A DNA stretch of 64,000 nucleotides from Pogona vitticeps (GCF_051106095.1 NC_135794.1:24802747-24866746); one strand, 5' to 3'; shown: positions 44,967 through 57,054, counted from the first letter of the stretch. Notes: generated by a model not told the origin, from the sequence alone. Numbers and translations are program-made.

Positions 44967-47518
44967 AACTAAGACCTCAGATTTTGGAGGGAAAACCAAA
45001 ACAAGATGAGAGAGAATCAAAATACACCAGAAAATGTTATTTCTGTCAGGGAAAAGGCCATCTAATCTCAGAGTGTGAGAAATTAAAGCAGCTAAAAGGA
45101 ATGGTGCCTCAGGATTCGAGTGGGACCAAGCCAAAAGCTGTGTTCTGTGTCCAGAAAGAGCAAGGCTCATTGTCACTGAGGGAGCCTGTTGCCATGGCTA
45201 CTCAGTCTGGAACAGCTACATCTGCTGATCAGGCTGAGGAAAATGGTCCTCTTGTAGAAGTCAGGCGCTGCCTGTTGGTGAGAACAGATTCTCAGTTGTT
45301 TGAGACAGCAGGGGTGGACGTAGGAATACTTGACCGTCAGTATCGGGGGCTGCGGGACACTTGTTCCCAGGTGACCCTGTGCCATCCAGATATTATTCCG
45401 AGGGAATATGTAATCCCAAATGAGAGCATAAAGGTGGCAGGGATTGAGGGGCAGATAATCTCACTACCAGTCGCGGAGGTACCTGTCAACTTTCAAGGCT
45501 GGAGGGGAGTTTGGCGGCTAGCGATTTCATCGACTCTGCCAGCAGCCGTGCTCGTGGGAAATGACCTGGCTGAACATGTGAAACGGGTGCTAGTGATTAC
45601 ACGCTCACAAGCCACCACGGGGACAGTTCAGGGGGGTAATGATGAGCCAGAGACGGAAGCAGGTGGGGGGAGTTCAGAAGCTGTGGTGGAAACCTTGACC
45701 ACAGACAGCAGATTTGGACAAGAGCAAAAGGCAGACGCCACTCTCCAAAAGTGTTTTGAACAGGTGACTGACGCCCAGCTAACACCTGAAACCCCAGTGA
45801 GATTTCTGGAGAAAAAGGGGGTTTTATATAGAGAGACCCTGAGGAATATCTCAAAAGGGGGAGATGGGATCAGAAGTCAGCTAGTGGTACCTGAAAAGTA
45901 TCGCCCCATGATCTTACAAAGGGGACACTCTGACATGTTTGCTGCACACTTAGGGGTGAACAAAACACAGCAGAGAATCACACAGAATTTTTACTGGCCT
46001 GACATAGGGAAGCAGATCAGGGAGTTCTGTAAACAATGTGATGTGTGTCAAAGGCAGGGGAATAACCGCGACAGGACCAAAGCAAAGTTGTGCCCTTTGC
46101 CTGTGATTGACACTCCGTTCAAATGCATAGGGGTGGATATTGTGGGACCTTTGCCCAAGGCCACAAAGAGGGGGAATAGGTTCATTCTCACCATTGTGGA
46201 CCATGCCACGAGATACCCTGAAGCCATACCCTTGACTAACATTGAAACTAACACAGTGGCAGATGCCTTGGTGGGGTATATGTCCAGGATGGGATTTGCC
46301 TCAGAAATAATCACAGATTTGGGCGCATCGTTCACATCAAGGCTCATGAAACGCTTATGGCAAATCTGTGGAATTAAGCACAAGGAAACCACTGCCTATC
46401 ACCCTGAAAGTAATGGGTTAACTGAGAAGTTCAATGGGACTCTAATGCGCATGATTAAGGCTTACTTGGCAGAGAATCCAAACAATTGGGACCAGAAGCT
46501 GCAATCCCTTTTGTTTGCTTATCGATCAGTGCCACAAGCCAGTACCGGGTTCAGTCCGTTTGAACTTTTATTTGGGAGAAGGGTGATTGATTTGATCAAA
46601 CAAAATTGGGAGCAGATCACCCAGGATGACCCACAAGACGTTGTGACATACATAGACACCTTGATGAATGACCTAAAGAGAAACATAGAGCTAGCAGCAG
46701 AGACCCTGCAAGCTCAAAAGGTCAGAAAGAAAGCTTGGGATGACCAGGAAGGCAGGGAGAGGCACTTTAATCCAGGGGAGGGAGTGCTTTGGCCTAGGCT
46801 CTGCAGAGAGAACAGACTGCAGCTGGGTATCCCAGAAACAAAATATTTGGGTCACCTGGTAGGGGGAGGAATGATAAAACCCCTGGAGGCCAAAATAGAA
46901 GCTGTTCGTGATTGGCCTAGACCCAACACCAAGAAAAAGGTCAAATCATTTCTTGGGTTGGTGGGCTACTACAGAAAGTTCATCCCGAGGTTTAGCGAGA
47001 TTGCGGCTCCGCTGACCGATCTGACGAGGAAGAAGACTGATGACCGCATCCCGTGGACCAGCGACTGTGAGGAGGCGTTCCAGAGGTTGAAGGAGGCGCT
47101 CGTCCAGTATCCAGTGCTGCGGGCTCCAGACTTCGACAGGGAGTTCATCATCTACACCGATGCGTCTAACAGCGGGGTAGGAGCAGTTCTGTGCCAGGAG
47201 GATGAGAATGGTGACCAGCATCCAGTGTCCTACCTGAGTAGGAAACTTCAAAAAGGTGAGAGACATTTGGCAACCGTGGAGAAGGAGTGTTTGGCCATAG
47301 TCTACGCGATCCAGAAGGCCAAGCCTTACATCTGGGGAAGACATTTTGTTCTGTGCACTGACCATTCACCACTGCAATGGTTAAAGACAATGAAAACCCA
47401 CAATAGCAAACTTATGAGGTGGGCTTTAAACCTACAGGACTATGACTTTGAAGTGAAGGTGGTCAGAGGGTCAGTGAACTGTGTTGCTGACGCCTTGTCA
47501 AGAAGACCTGAAGAATGA
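44963..47518 (+). CDS. pol: Pol-type ORF of the Gmr1-like element
   Basis: 851-residue frame. Parts in order: a CCHC zinc knuckle (C25, C28, H33, C38), a protease-like region (about residues 95-220), the integrase H2C2 zinc finger (about 320-365), the integrase core with its acidic triad (motifs VDIVGP, ITDLGA, NGLTEKFNG), and an RT-RNase H region to the end (YLGHLVGGG, FLGLVGYYRKFIPRF, IYTDASNSGVGAVL, TDHSPLQWL, NCVADALSRR). Placing integrase ahead of RT-RNase H is the reverse of canonical Ty3/gypsy order and matches Gmr1-type elements. The frame is shifted relative to Gag, with a 4-base overlap. It looks not fully whole, about one break, so the copy may depend on relatives. Confidence 0.88.
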   Translation: MKLRPQILEGKPKQDERESKYTRKCYFCQGKGHLISECEKLKQLKGMVPQDSSGTKPKAVFCVQKEQGSLSLREPVAMATQSGTATSADQAEENGPLVEVRRCLLVRTDSQLFETAGVDVGILDRQYRGLRDTCSQVTLCHPDIIPREYVIPNESIKVAGIEGQIISLPVAEVPVNFQGWRGVWRLAISSTLPAAVLVGNDLAEHVKRVLVITRSQATTGTVQGGNDEPETEAGGGSSEAVVETLTTDSRFGQEQKADATLQKCFEQVTDAQLTPETPVRFLEKKGVLYRETLRNISKGGDGIRSQLVVPEKYRPMILQRGHSDMFAAHLGVNKTQQRITQNFYWPDIGKQIREFCKQCDVCQRQGNNRDRTKAKLCPLPVIDTPFKCIGVDIVGPLPKATKRGNRFILTIVDHATRYPEAIPLTNIETNTVADALVGYMSRMGFASEIITDLGASFTSRLMKRLWQICGIKHKETTAYHPESNGLTEKFNGTLMRMIKAYLAENPNNWDQKLQSLLFAYRSVPQASTGFSPFELLFGRRVIDLIKQNWEQITQDDPQDVVTYIDTLMNDLKRNIELAAETLQAQKVRKKAWDDQEGRERHFNPGEGVLWPRLCRENRLQLGIPETKYLGHLVGGGMIKPLEAKIEAVRDWPRPNTKKKVKSFLGLVGYYRKFIPRFSEIAAPLTDLTRKKTDDRIPWTSDCEEAFQRLKEALVQYPVLRAPDFDREFIIYTDASNSGVGAVLCQEDENGDQHPVSYLSRKLQKGERHLATVEKECLAIVYAIQKAKPYIWGRHFVLCTDHSPLQWLKTMKTHNSKLMRWALNLQDYDFEVKVVRGSVNCVADALSRRPEE

Positions 47519-47779
47519 AGACGGCGAAAGAAACATGGACTATGTGTATATATTGATGACAAAAAGTTAAATGTACCTGTTTTTTGAACTTGGTTTGTAT
47601 GAATAAAGGTAAATTGATGTAATGTATATGGTAAATGTTTAAATGCCTAATTGATATGGTTAACTTAGAATGTAAGTATAAGTAAGTATGATATGGTATG
47701 TATAACTGTTGTTGTGTGTTTTATCCAGGTTGTTTTTTGGGAAAAAGCACCTTAGCTTTCCCCCTACAAAACAACTTAT

Positions 47780-47791
47780 AAAGAGGGGAGG
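47780..47791 (+). promoter_or_regulatory. Polypurine tract of the LTR element
   Basis: The purine run aaagaggggagg lies immediately before the 3' LTR, the expected primer site for plus-strand DNA synthesis. Confidence 0.85.
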
Positions 47792-48316
47792 TGTTACATA
47801 CAGCACTGATGTTACCTGTCTGTCATGGGTTTGGAGGGAAAGTTCCATCCTATGGGGAGTGGAAGGCGGGACATCAGGAGGAGGGGCTGTACTGTATATA
47901 TATGTGAAGCCTGTGTGGTGAAGTTAGGAGACGCTGGGATGAGACGAAGCAGCAGCTGGGAAGAAGAAGCTGGTGTGGGAGTCTGTGTGTCAGACAGGGT
48001 ACTACTGTGTGTCAGAGTACCAACCTGATAGGTTCAGGTGTCTGTTGGTCAGCCAGAACTGATAGGTTCAGGGTCTGTGCTTCAAGTTAAGGGTTCTGTG
48101 TGAACCAAACTGTATGCATGTATGAACGAGAATAAGCCACGTTACTTTATCCTATTCACCTGATTATTTTATTTTCCCTGTGTGTTGTATTTAAATAAAC
48201 CTTATTCTTTTTATTGTTTGAAAATCCATCCCTGGTCTGTGTGACTTCTTATAGGGAATGGTTGGTGGCAGCTTAGTTAACGTGTGGCAGATCCCAGTAG
48301 GTCTGGGTTTGTCACA
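47792..48316 (+). repeat. 3' LTR
   Basis: 525 bp, near identical to the 5' LTR, followed directly by the CTAAG target duplication. Confidence 0.97.
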
Positions 48317-48321
48317 CTAAG

Positions 48322-50330
48322 AAGAGCCTCAGTAATGAATAGGAGGCTCATAAGAAGTGCATTCTGTAATTCTATCTGATTCCCACTAGAAGTGAGACGC
48401 AAAGAAGTAGGAAAGCCATAATTACAATGAGAAATGGCTGCTGAAATAGCCAACAACAGTGGAACAGAAGGACAAAGGTCCTTGTTTTATGAATGAAGGG
48501 TCGTGAGTTCCAGACGGATAAGAATAGCAAGGAGTGGTCTGTTTTGATTCAGAGAGGGGTGGCAGCTGGAAAAGGACTTGGGTATTAAAGGTGAAACGGT
48601 CCTCCTCTGGGACCCACAAAAAACAAAAAAACCCACCACACATAATTAGGAGCAACAGAACAAACAGTTACACAAGCCTGACAAAAACAGACTATTTATT
48701 TATTTATTTTATTAGACTTGTATACTGCCCATCTAGAACATGTCTACTCTAGTCCTAAGGGAAAAAGATAAAATTGGGTCAGGAAACATGGATCTGTTTG
48801 AACCCATAGAACCTATAGGGTGTACTCATTTAAGTAGATGCTGAAGATCAGATTCAGACCTCTTCAAGGTCATTAGTAATCAGCTTCTGGTGGAGAAATG
48901 AATAATCCACCATTGTCATCAGGAAGAAAGAAAGAGCCATAATTCTGTGTAATGAAGAATTTGATCCTCATCCATCAATATCTTGGAGAAGCATACCTGA
49001 TGCCTGCTGGAAAGGTGAGCACAGATCATTGTGATGGTTTTTATGGACCAACAAAAAACGATGGGAAGTCCTGTTCCTTGTACCTCTGGTGTCCTGAGAG
49101 CAAGAGAGTTGTGATTAATGGAGGACAACTCTGTTGGCCTTTGGGGAAGGAAAACATTTAAAAAAAATGGCAGTGATGACACTATCTCTTGGGTGTATTT
49201 TTGAAGCCAGAGACCGCAAGCATGTCAACCATTGTGTTTAATATTGGCTCTGATCAGAGAGATCATGGATTCATCAGCTTGTGAGTTCTTAGCCCTGGCA
49301 AAGAACTCTTTATGTGGTGAATACTTGTGCTCCGGCACAATGATATAAATCCCCAGTGGAAAATTTTAAGACTGAGGTTGGTCCCACACTCTAGTTTCAT
49401 GATTCTCGGCCTCTTGATGGATTTGAATAGTACAGAAATGAATCAATGTCAGGCTTTTCTGCTTAGAAAGTTCAGATGTCTCCAGTGTGGGCCGGAGCCC
49501 ACAGTGCTTGGTAAAGAGCAAGAGAGGGCAGGGAACCAGCCAGGGCTTAAAGGCGGAACCAGGGGGAGAAGTGGGCATCCATGCACACATCTTCATGTAC
49601 ACACATAAAAGCAACCCCTGCTGTTCTCTCCTCCCTCCCTCTGGCATCCACACTCCCACAGAAGGTGGCCAGGGGTTCAGCAAGAGAGGGAGAGAAGCAA
49701 GGCCCCAATCCTCTGCCTCTGGTGAGAGGGCAGGCAGGCATGGGGATGAGGTGGAGCAATGCCAGCCTTCACTGAGTCCCTGGTCGTGGGAGAGAGAGAG
49801 AGAGAGAGGCATCTGAGACGTGGGCAAAAGAGCTACCCTTTGGAGTTCTGAGCAAGTGGAGAAACTGTTGTGACCAGGCGTAAGATGACTTTCGCTGTTT
49901 AGTTATCTGGGAAACACTCCGAACTCATTCCTTCAGCCTTATTATTGCATTTTTTTGCCCATTATGGCAGCTACGTGGCTTTGCGTGTGCTTGTCCCCTT
50001 GCATTAGTGTCCAGTCGTGATGCTGGCCGACTTCCTGTTTTCCATGGGTGTGATTGTTTCCATTTGCACACGTGTCACATGGGTGTGGTGGGTGTTAATG
50101 TTACTTCGAGAAGCCACCTCAGCACATTGGACAGCGCCCGTCAAGGGAGGCTGCAAGCGGGTGTGGAGACCCACCACCACTCCTGTGAAGCCGGAGCCCC
50201 CTGCCTCCCCTTGCCCCGCATCCTTTCCTGGGGTCGTTCTGAGGCTTGAGCCCACGGAGGAGGTGGCCCGTGTGTCCCTCCTCGAGCTCGTGGAAGGAAA
50301 GATAAGATGTGGATGTAACTACGAGAGATT
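48322..50330. other. Intergenic flank right of the LTR element
   Basis: No host exon was recognised. It contains a LINE tail (48690-48742) and a short (GA)n run (about 49788-49808). Confidence 0.45.
48690..48742 (-). mobile_element. CR1/L2-type LINE tail
   Basis: The minus strand reads gatgggcagtatacaagtct followed by aataaaataaataaataaat, a typical LINE 3' terminus. Only about 50 bp is left. Confidence 0.6.
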
Positions 50331-50420
50331 TGCAGAGTGGTGTTTTTGGACTGCCGCTCTCTGAATACCCCAGGCGGCTGTGAGGCACAGTCCAAAAACA
50401 CCGCTCTGCCCACCTCTAAA
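50320..50420. repeat. Near-perfect hairpin (foldback element)
   Basis: The 22-nt arms gcagagtggtgtttttggac(tg) at 50332-50353 and (ca)gtccaaaaacaccgctctgc at 50388-50409 are inverted with one mismatch around a 34-nt loop. Probably a short non-autonomous DNA transposon or foldback repeat. Confidence 0.75.
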
Positions 50421-52044
50421 GGTAGCCAAGAATAAAATCAATAAGTGGGACACGGAGAACAACTTGCTTAGGCTCTCCGCCCCGAAAGCGAGGCCTGTAA
50501 ACAATGCCAAATTCTCCAAGGAAGAGCAAGGAAAGGCTGGGCTCGGCTGCCTCCGAATGATCCTCCCTTCTCTAGTTTTCTTTCCAGCTTTCTTCTGTGA
50601 TGTATGTTAAGATTCGAGGGGAATGGCTGTCCGGCTGCCTCCTGAATGCTAATGGGCTTCCCTCTGCCTTCTCGGGGCCTCTCATGCATAAGCATTCTTT
50701 CACGATTGCAAAGGGGGAACGTGCAACCGTGCCATTTGTAATTCATGCAGGGTGTTTTTTTTTTTAAAGACTTCTAATACCCAGCCAAATGAAAGGCAAG
50801 GCAGATTTACTTTTGGGTATGAACATGAAATGTATTTACAAAATATTCTGAAGACAGCCGTTCAAACAGGGAGGCGGAAGAGAGCGTTGAAGCCACGAGA
50901 GAGGCTGATCAAGGGAAGGGAGCCGGGGGAGCAGAGGTCTCTCCTCTCCACTCGGAGAACAGTGAGCAAGTTATTTTTGATTTCTTGTAACATCTCAATA
51001 TGTCAAGGGCAGCAGGCACATTGTACATCTTGATTTTTTACAGGCAAAACTAACACGAAAGGAATATTATTAGAGAAGGCTGGGGCATCTTAGCATTCCT
51101 TACACCCTCTTCCTCACGTTCCTTCTTGCTTCCTCCACTCAGCATTTCTTGGTGGAATCTGCATCTAGATCGATACGTGGGCAATGCCAATCAGGAATTA
51201 CAGTAGCTACAGCTTGGGGGACTTCCTTTTGGACTGCAGTTCCCAGAACCATCATAGCCACCCCATCCCCGCAAGTAATTTTCCCAAGCTCTGTCAATAA
51301 TTAGAGCAGAAGCCGATCCCATTCAGAATAGATCTCTCATATCTAACCTTTCAATCCAGTCCCCCAGGGAGTAGGGCCAAAGGGCAGCCGTTGAGAAATC
51401 TGCTAAAATGCCCCCAGTTGGATAATGATGCAGAGGTGAAGCCATGTGGGGTGGATCTGAATGCCCCCTTCTCTCTCTCACTCCCCGCATCTGCTATCTT
51501 CCCTTGTGGGACCCATGTTGGCTTTTAACATCTATTTTAAAAACAAATGCCACCAGAATATGATAAATAAGAGTCTTAAAACGGCATGAAATAGATGATC
51601 CCTTTGAAAAAAAAAAACACTAAAATGACCTCACAAAATGGCCCAGCTGAATCAGATGCACCCTCTTTCGTTGTTCTGACGTTAGCGTGTTGGGCTGCTA
51701 TCTATCACCTTATTTCTACATTGGTGGGTCAGCTCTTCTCTTGATGGCAGAGACAAAGGAAGCTTCTTTCCCCCCATTTCGGCCTTGAATACTGCTGAAA
51801 GGTCATCCCAGCCTGTGGTCAGAGGGAGCTACCTCTGAGTTGAACCTCGCTGTGCGCAGCCCCTGCCCTTTATAGGGAAGATGGCCAGGTCAAGCTACTG
51901 CTTTCATCTCTGCCAGCAGGCAAGTGGCTCCCAACTGGATTGTATCTGTTGAACCCACTGAAATCACAGGGTGTTGGCTGACAAATTCAGTTGAGAAGGT
52001 CTACTAGCGGATATCTTTTGGCGTTGCTTTTTTTTTTTTTTTGG
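50421..52044. other. Intergenic, nothing recognised
   Basis: A weakly conserved-looking stretch (about 50640-50870) with catgcataagcattctttca and a poly-T. A foldback scrap (tggactgcagttcccagaac at about 51232). No gene. Confidence 0.4.
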
Positions 52045-52180
52045 TATGGCATTTGTTTGATCCTTTCCAATATTTGTATACTCACTGTTGTTAGCTCTTA
52101 AAACGGCTTTGTCACGATGTAAGTTGCCTTTGGTCCTTCTAAGGAGAAAGGTGGGATTAAAATGTTTTAAATGAAGAAAA
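52045..52180 (+). mobile_element. CR1-type LINE 3' end
   Basis: Reads gtatactcactgttgttagc, cgatgtaagttgcctttggt and ccttctaaggagaaaggtgg followed by gattaaaatgttttaaat, close to the CR1 3' end pattern 'gtaagccgccttgggtcc...gagaaaggcggg(a)tataaat'. 5' truncated. Confidence 0.65.
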
Positions 52181-52969
52181 TGAATCTCTGTTCCCTCCAT
52201 CCTTAGCCATGAGGAGGCCGGCCAGTCCGTCTTGCGCAACCAGTGGGGTGCGCAAGAGCTGCTTGTTGCGACAGGTGCGGCGGCAAGGAGACTCTTAAGG
52301 AACAGTAAACCTTCCCTCTGCAGGAGGAGTTGATCTTATTTATTGGCCTGACCTTGCGCACAGTTCCCGCACCCTGTTTGGACTGGAGGATATGACTACT
52401 CTCTGAAGGAATTGAGGGGGGAGAGAGAGAGAGACAGAGAGAAAAAAATAATGGTGGACAATGCAGGGGTGTGTGTGGGCTTCGTCAGTTCACCTAAGTG
52501 GACCTTTGGTTCATTAAAAACAAGCAAGTTGCTACTGGCCGAGGTGCATCCAGGAAAAGAGATCATTGCACAACAAAACCCAAATTACACAAAGCGCTCC
52601 TCAAGCGCCCGTCTCAAGGCAAACAACAGGCAGCTGGGACGTTGATCCCTGCTAATCTACTCTGAAAGAAATCAGGGCTTCTGCAATTTCAGACCAACCT
52701 TATGTTCACAGATTCCTGAGTTCACTCCTCTTGAGCGTGCCTTTTTCAGCTTTTTTTTTTGTCCCCGAGGAAGACGATGGGGCACGAGTGGACTGTTGGG
52801 GGAACATCCACGGCTGTCATTCTGTGGTGAAGTTTGCAATCCAGTTTTGCCATACAGGGTCTGGTTAAACTGATCCAAGTTGGACCCAAGCAGCTTTTGT
52901 GTTATTATCAAGTTAATCTTCTGTACCCTTGTGTAGCAGAACGAAGCTCTTTTTCCTGCTCCGCCCCAC

Positions 52970-53014
<45 letters not shown>

Positions 53015-54815
53015 AACAAAAAACAAATAACAGGAACAATTAGGAGTGCATTCTTCCTAATATTTGCAGAGGCTTCCAGGGGATAAACGGTGCTGACGTT
53101 TGGTATATAGTTTAAAAACAAAAATAGTGGCATTTTGTCTTCAACGAAAAGGGCAAGTCGGAACAAACGTTTGACCCCAAAAGAAAGGTGAAGCTCAGGA
53201 AGACGGGTGGTGGTGTCCTCGGTTGTGGTGCCCTGTTGAAAGACGGTTCCAAAATACTTTTGTTTCTTCTCATTGCAAAACAAAATGGTTTCCTGGGTCA
53301 ACCCTCTTCCCGGGGGCAAGCCCCTCTTCCGGGCAAAGGGGAACACTCTCTTTTCGGGCTTCATCATGTACAACCGACTTTTGGATTCCCACCCACCCAC
53401 CCCAGATAAAAGGGGCTATCAAAGTCTGGTGACAAGATGAAGACCTAGAAGCAAGGGTTCAAGAAACATGCGGCTGCCCATCCACAGCTGGTACCTGGAC
53501 AGCAGACCAAGAAGGCATGTCTGGGGCGAGAGGCGAGGGGTCCCTTCATAGCATCTTAGGACCCTTTTTGTCTTTCTTTTTTTTTCCCTTTCCTTTTTTG
53601 TTTAAAGGAAGATTTCAGTGCATTTCGTTATGGAGGACTAGAGACATACATTCACTTATATTTCTCTCAACTGCACACAGCAGACAGTATTCCTATCTTT
53701 CCATGTTTGTAATTTAAAAAATTTTAAAAGCAAAATACCAACGCATTGTCAAACCGAGCAAGCACAAGTCTCTGATTTTAAAAGTTTACAATTTTTCTTT
53801 AAAAAAAAAATGCAGAGGTGCAACTTTAGAAATGCTTGGTATAATTTTTAAAATAGAAATTCAGTGCACGAGACCAAAGTGAGGAAGGAGACAACGTCAA
53901 GGTGGCTGACCTACGTGCCGACACAGGCTTCTTTCTGGTTGCTGGCTATTCATGGGGGTCTTGAAGGCCACTGTTCTCTTCAGCCCCACCTGCACCCCCG
54001 GCCTGGGCTGTGTTTCAAAGGTGCCTTAAAAATGGATCATGCTCTGTAAAGTATGGGATATAGGGCCAACCTAGCAGAAATAATTTTTAAAATAGGTATC
54101 ACCACTCATAGGTGGGGGGCCTTGGAGGGCAGTTAGCCTTTGGGATCTGGAAATGCCTTATCTTGCATTCCAAGGTGATAATAATCTTAACAACCCCCCA
54201 TGGCCCAGTCTGAGCTGTAATGGCTATGGTGTCATAACCATGATACCTTTCTCCCTGCCCTGGGGACAATGAAGAAAGAAATAAGAATAATTACAAATGT
54301 AAATTCCCTGGTGTCAGAGCTTCTAATAATACTAAATGGAGAATATTTTCCCCCGTTGATGCAATTCACCTGAAGGCAATGATTGATGTTTTGAATTATT
54401 ATTATAATAATTATTATAGAATCTAATGCTTCTCACCCACTTGGAGGTGACATTCGTTTTGGGTTTCTTTCTTCCCCAACTATATTTAAATGTACTTTTC
54501 TTTGACCAGTTGCACATCGAATGACCATTTGTTCAAAGTGGATATTTGTAGCTTTAGAGTTTGCTTTCATATTTTAAGTTTTAAAATCATGGAACACTAC
54601 CTTTAAAACAAACAACCTAGTTTTATTCTGCTCCCTGCCTTTTTTCTCTCTCTCTCTCTTTTCCCTTGCAAAGGGCTGTATGCAAATTTATAAACAAGCA
54701 AACAAACAATAAAACAGAATAATTTGGGGGGCCAAAAATCCAGCAATCCCGTGGGTTGCCTATGCAATTATTTGTTTGTATCTTTATGGGGGTAGTGCCT
54801 GTAATGAACATTTGA
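52181..54815. other. Intergenic, mostly unclassified
   Basis: No exon. Contains a 41-base poly-A and a short (CT)n run (about 54640-54660). Sequence around 53570-53850 is AT-rich without a clear repeat. Confidence 0.45.
52971..53011 (+). repeat. Poly(A) run, 41 bases
   Basis: Uninterrupted A41. No retroposed gene or SINE was recognised directly upstream. Confidence 0.95.
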
Positions 54816-54819
54816 TTCT

Positions 54820-55320
54820 TAATTTAATTAAAACTTTTTTTGTGGGTTTCCCCCTCTTCCCCGACAGAATGCTGCTGCCTATTTGCAAGGTTAATGCGGT
54901 GGTTTTCTATAATAAGACGATGTGAGATTTCCAGCTTGGAGCAACAGAGTAAGCCCACTGAGATGAAAATTACAGAGATAAAATGGTGAGTTTGTATTTT
55001 TAAAATGACATTTTAGTAACCACTGTAAATGCATTGCTAGTCGTGCAACGCCTAGGCTCCGGCTAGTTGGTGTGATCTTGAAATGTTTGCTTTTTTTCCT
55101 CAGTCAATAAATTCTTGATTAAATAGACAGATGTAAATAGAGGAAACTTCTCCTGGAGGCCATAAATATGTGCATTTTGGTACATAACTACATGTTATTA
55201 ACAAGTGACTGCTGTATCAGTAATGTATGGGCTTCTAATATGGCTGTCGAACGAAGATTTGAATTCTTTACATTACATCTCATAAGTCATTTTCTGAAAC
55301 GTTAATGTAAACATTGGTCT
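54820..55320. promoter_or_regulatory. Strong candidate conserved non-coding element
   Basis: About 500 bp of non-repetitive sequence dense in developmental motifs: cttaatttaattaaaact, ggccataaatatgtgc, acatgttattaacaagtgac (FOX/HNF1-like), gattaaatagacagatgtaa (TGACAG-like reversed CTGTCA absent; GACAGATG present) and ttctttacattacatctcat. It has few simple repeats and no mobile-element signature. Confidence 0.45.
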
Positions 55321-57050
55321 AGCTCTCCAAGAAAGGAACCTCTCTCAATCTCCCTCTTATGGCGAAATGACAGCCAGAGGATTGGTGGGCGAAGTCCTGT
55401 TTGAAAACATTTTAAACTACACAACATTTATATTTAGATGCTGGACGATTTGAATTCACTGGGAGCAATATGTCTAAAATTATCTGTTGGGTTGGCGGGA
55501 TACCTTTGCCCACCTTGCATGAAAATTCTTTTTGGACAAGCGACTTTTCAATATCTCTTGTCAAAACACAGAATGAGGGACCTTTGCTCAAGGCAGCAGA
55601 GTTGGGGGAGAGATGGTTTCCATAAAATATCCGTCATATTTCATTAGGCTGCTTTAATTTTTATACTCTAAACTTTTTGTTCCAAACTGCCTTCTGCACC
55701 CAAACCAGATCTTCTAAGATTATATAAAATGAAGCCCAAATACTGTAGGTCTCTTTCCGGCTGCTTATGTGGCTTGAAGACTGCAGAACCCCTAATGCTG
55801 TGTGATTTGGAGCAACTCAGGCTGATGCGGCTATGTAAAAAATGAAAAGGGATGTCTATAAATACCAACTGGCCAAACAGCTGTCACCAACACAAGCCTT
55901 GTGCTTTTAAAACTTAATTTGGAGTATCTGTCTCTGTCCTTAACATTATCTGCATGTTTGGAAGGTGGCCAGAGGTCAAGAACTAGCAAGACGAGGATGG
56001 ACTAGCTAGATCTTTCTAGCTGCGTTCTAGGTCAGCATTAGGAACTCCTGGTGCTATCAGAAAGGGAGGTAGGGAAAAGAGGAGCCAGACCTTGAGGCTG
56101 GAGTGAACAATCCTTCGTGCCAAAGCCCCGAAGCATATTGGCAATGAGGAATAAATACGAGCAATCCCTTGTAATGACACGGGCAATGGGATGGCCACCT
56201 TTCACCAAGCAATTAAGCTATGAAGAATGTTTGGTTTCGAACCTTTCTCATGCCTCCACATGCCCGCCTGGTCTTTATTCTTAGCATCTCTTGCGTAATA
56301 TTTGGACTTTTTAGCTTAGAAGGCTACAACAGAAGTGAACATTCTGGCCTGAGGAGATCTGCCTTATTTCCAAAGCCCATAGCGAGTGAGACTCCCTTGT
56401 GGGAGCCAAAAAGCCCTGGCTAGGGAGAAAGAGAATCGAAGGAGGATGAAAAGGTCCACTGGAATAATCCATGACTGGCTTGGTCCATCTCTTGCATTGT
56501 TGATACACATGGCACCAGCCTGCTGGAACTTGAACCAGGATCCCGTTTTACTCTGGGCCTGTCTTTTTCCCCTTCTATATTTTGGTTGTTTAGCAAAGCG
56601 GCCTGATTCTATAAATAAAAGCTTTTATTTTAATAATACTTTGGAATAAAGGGGTGTTGGAAACCTAGGAAAGATGTTCTTTTCATCGCTTCTTCAGCCT
56701 CAAACCTCATCCTGTAGCGGGATGGGAATCTTTGTTTTGATAGCTTTGCCACATTGTGTGTCTGTTCCTAATAAATTCAGCAGTGTATTTTTTAAAAATG
56801 AAACCTCTCCTCAGTGGGAGTCTAATTAAGCCAAGGTACAATATTGGTACAGGACTTTAAATCTGGTGAATAGATGGGCTGGGGAAATGGTTTAATTGCA
56901 GAGCTAGGACTCACAGGAATGAAAAGCGAAAGGTAAAGGCTGGCTTCCCTGCGCACTCCCTCTCAAAGTCATCTTTTCCTCACCCTGCAGCTGAGTGATA
57001 ATTTTCTAAAGCCAGTGCTGGCGTTTGCCCTGATTCCAGAGGAGGAACTG
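55321..57050. other. Intergenic, nothing recognised
   Basis: No exon or identifiable repeat. Confidence 0.4.
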
Positions 57051-57054
57051 TGGC

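Larger units (their letters stand above)
43011..48316 (+). mobile_element. Gmr1-like Ty3/gypsy LTR retrotransposon
   Basis: 5.3-kb element. Two 525-bp LTRs begin TGTTACA and end GTCACA, are identical except for about one base, and are flanked by a 5-bp target duplication CTAAG (43006-43010 and 48317-48321). Inside, in order: primer-binding site, Gag ORF with a SCAN-like capsid segment, a second ORF with CCHC knuckle, protease-like region, integrase, and RT-RNase H, then a purine tract. Integrase before RT-RNase H is the Copia-like order known in Gmr1-like Ty3/gypsy elements. No envelope gene is seen. The near-identical LTRs point to insertion within roughly the last million years at usual vertebrate rates (estimate). 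It appears nearly complete but probably not whole, with about one break in pol. Confidence 0.93.

Noticed and set aside
52971-53011. Poly-A run as the tail of a processed pseudogene
   Set aside because: The upstream 300 bases show no similarity to any transcript I recognise and no target duplication was found.
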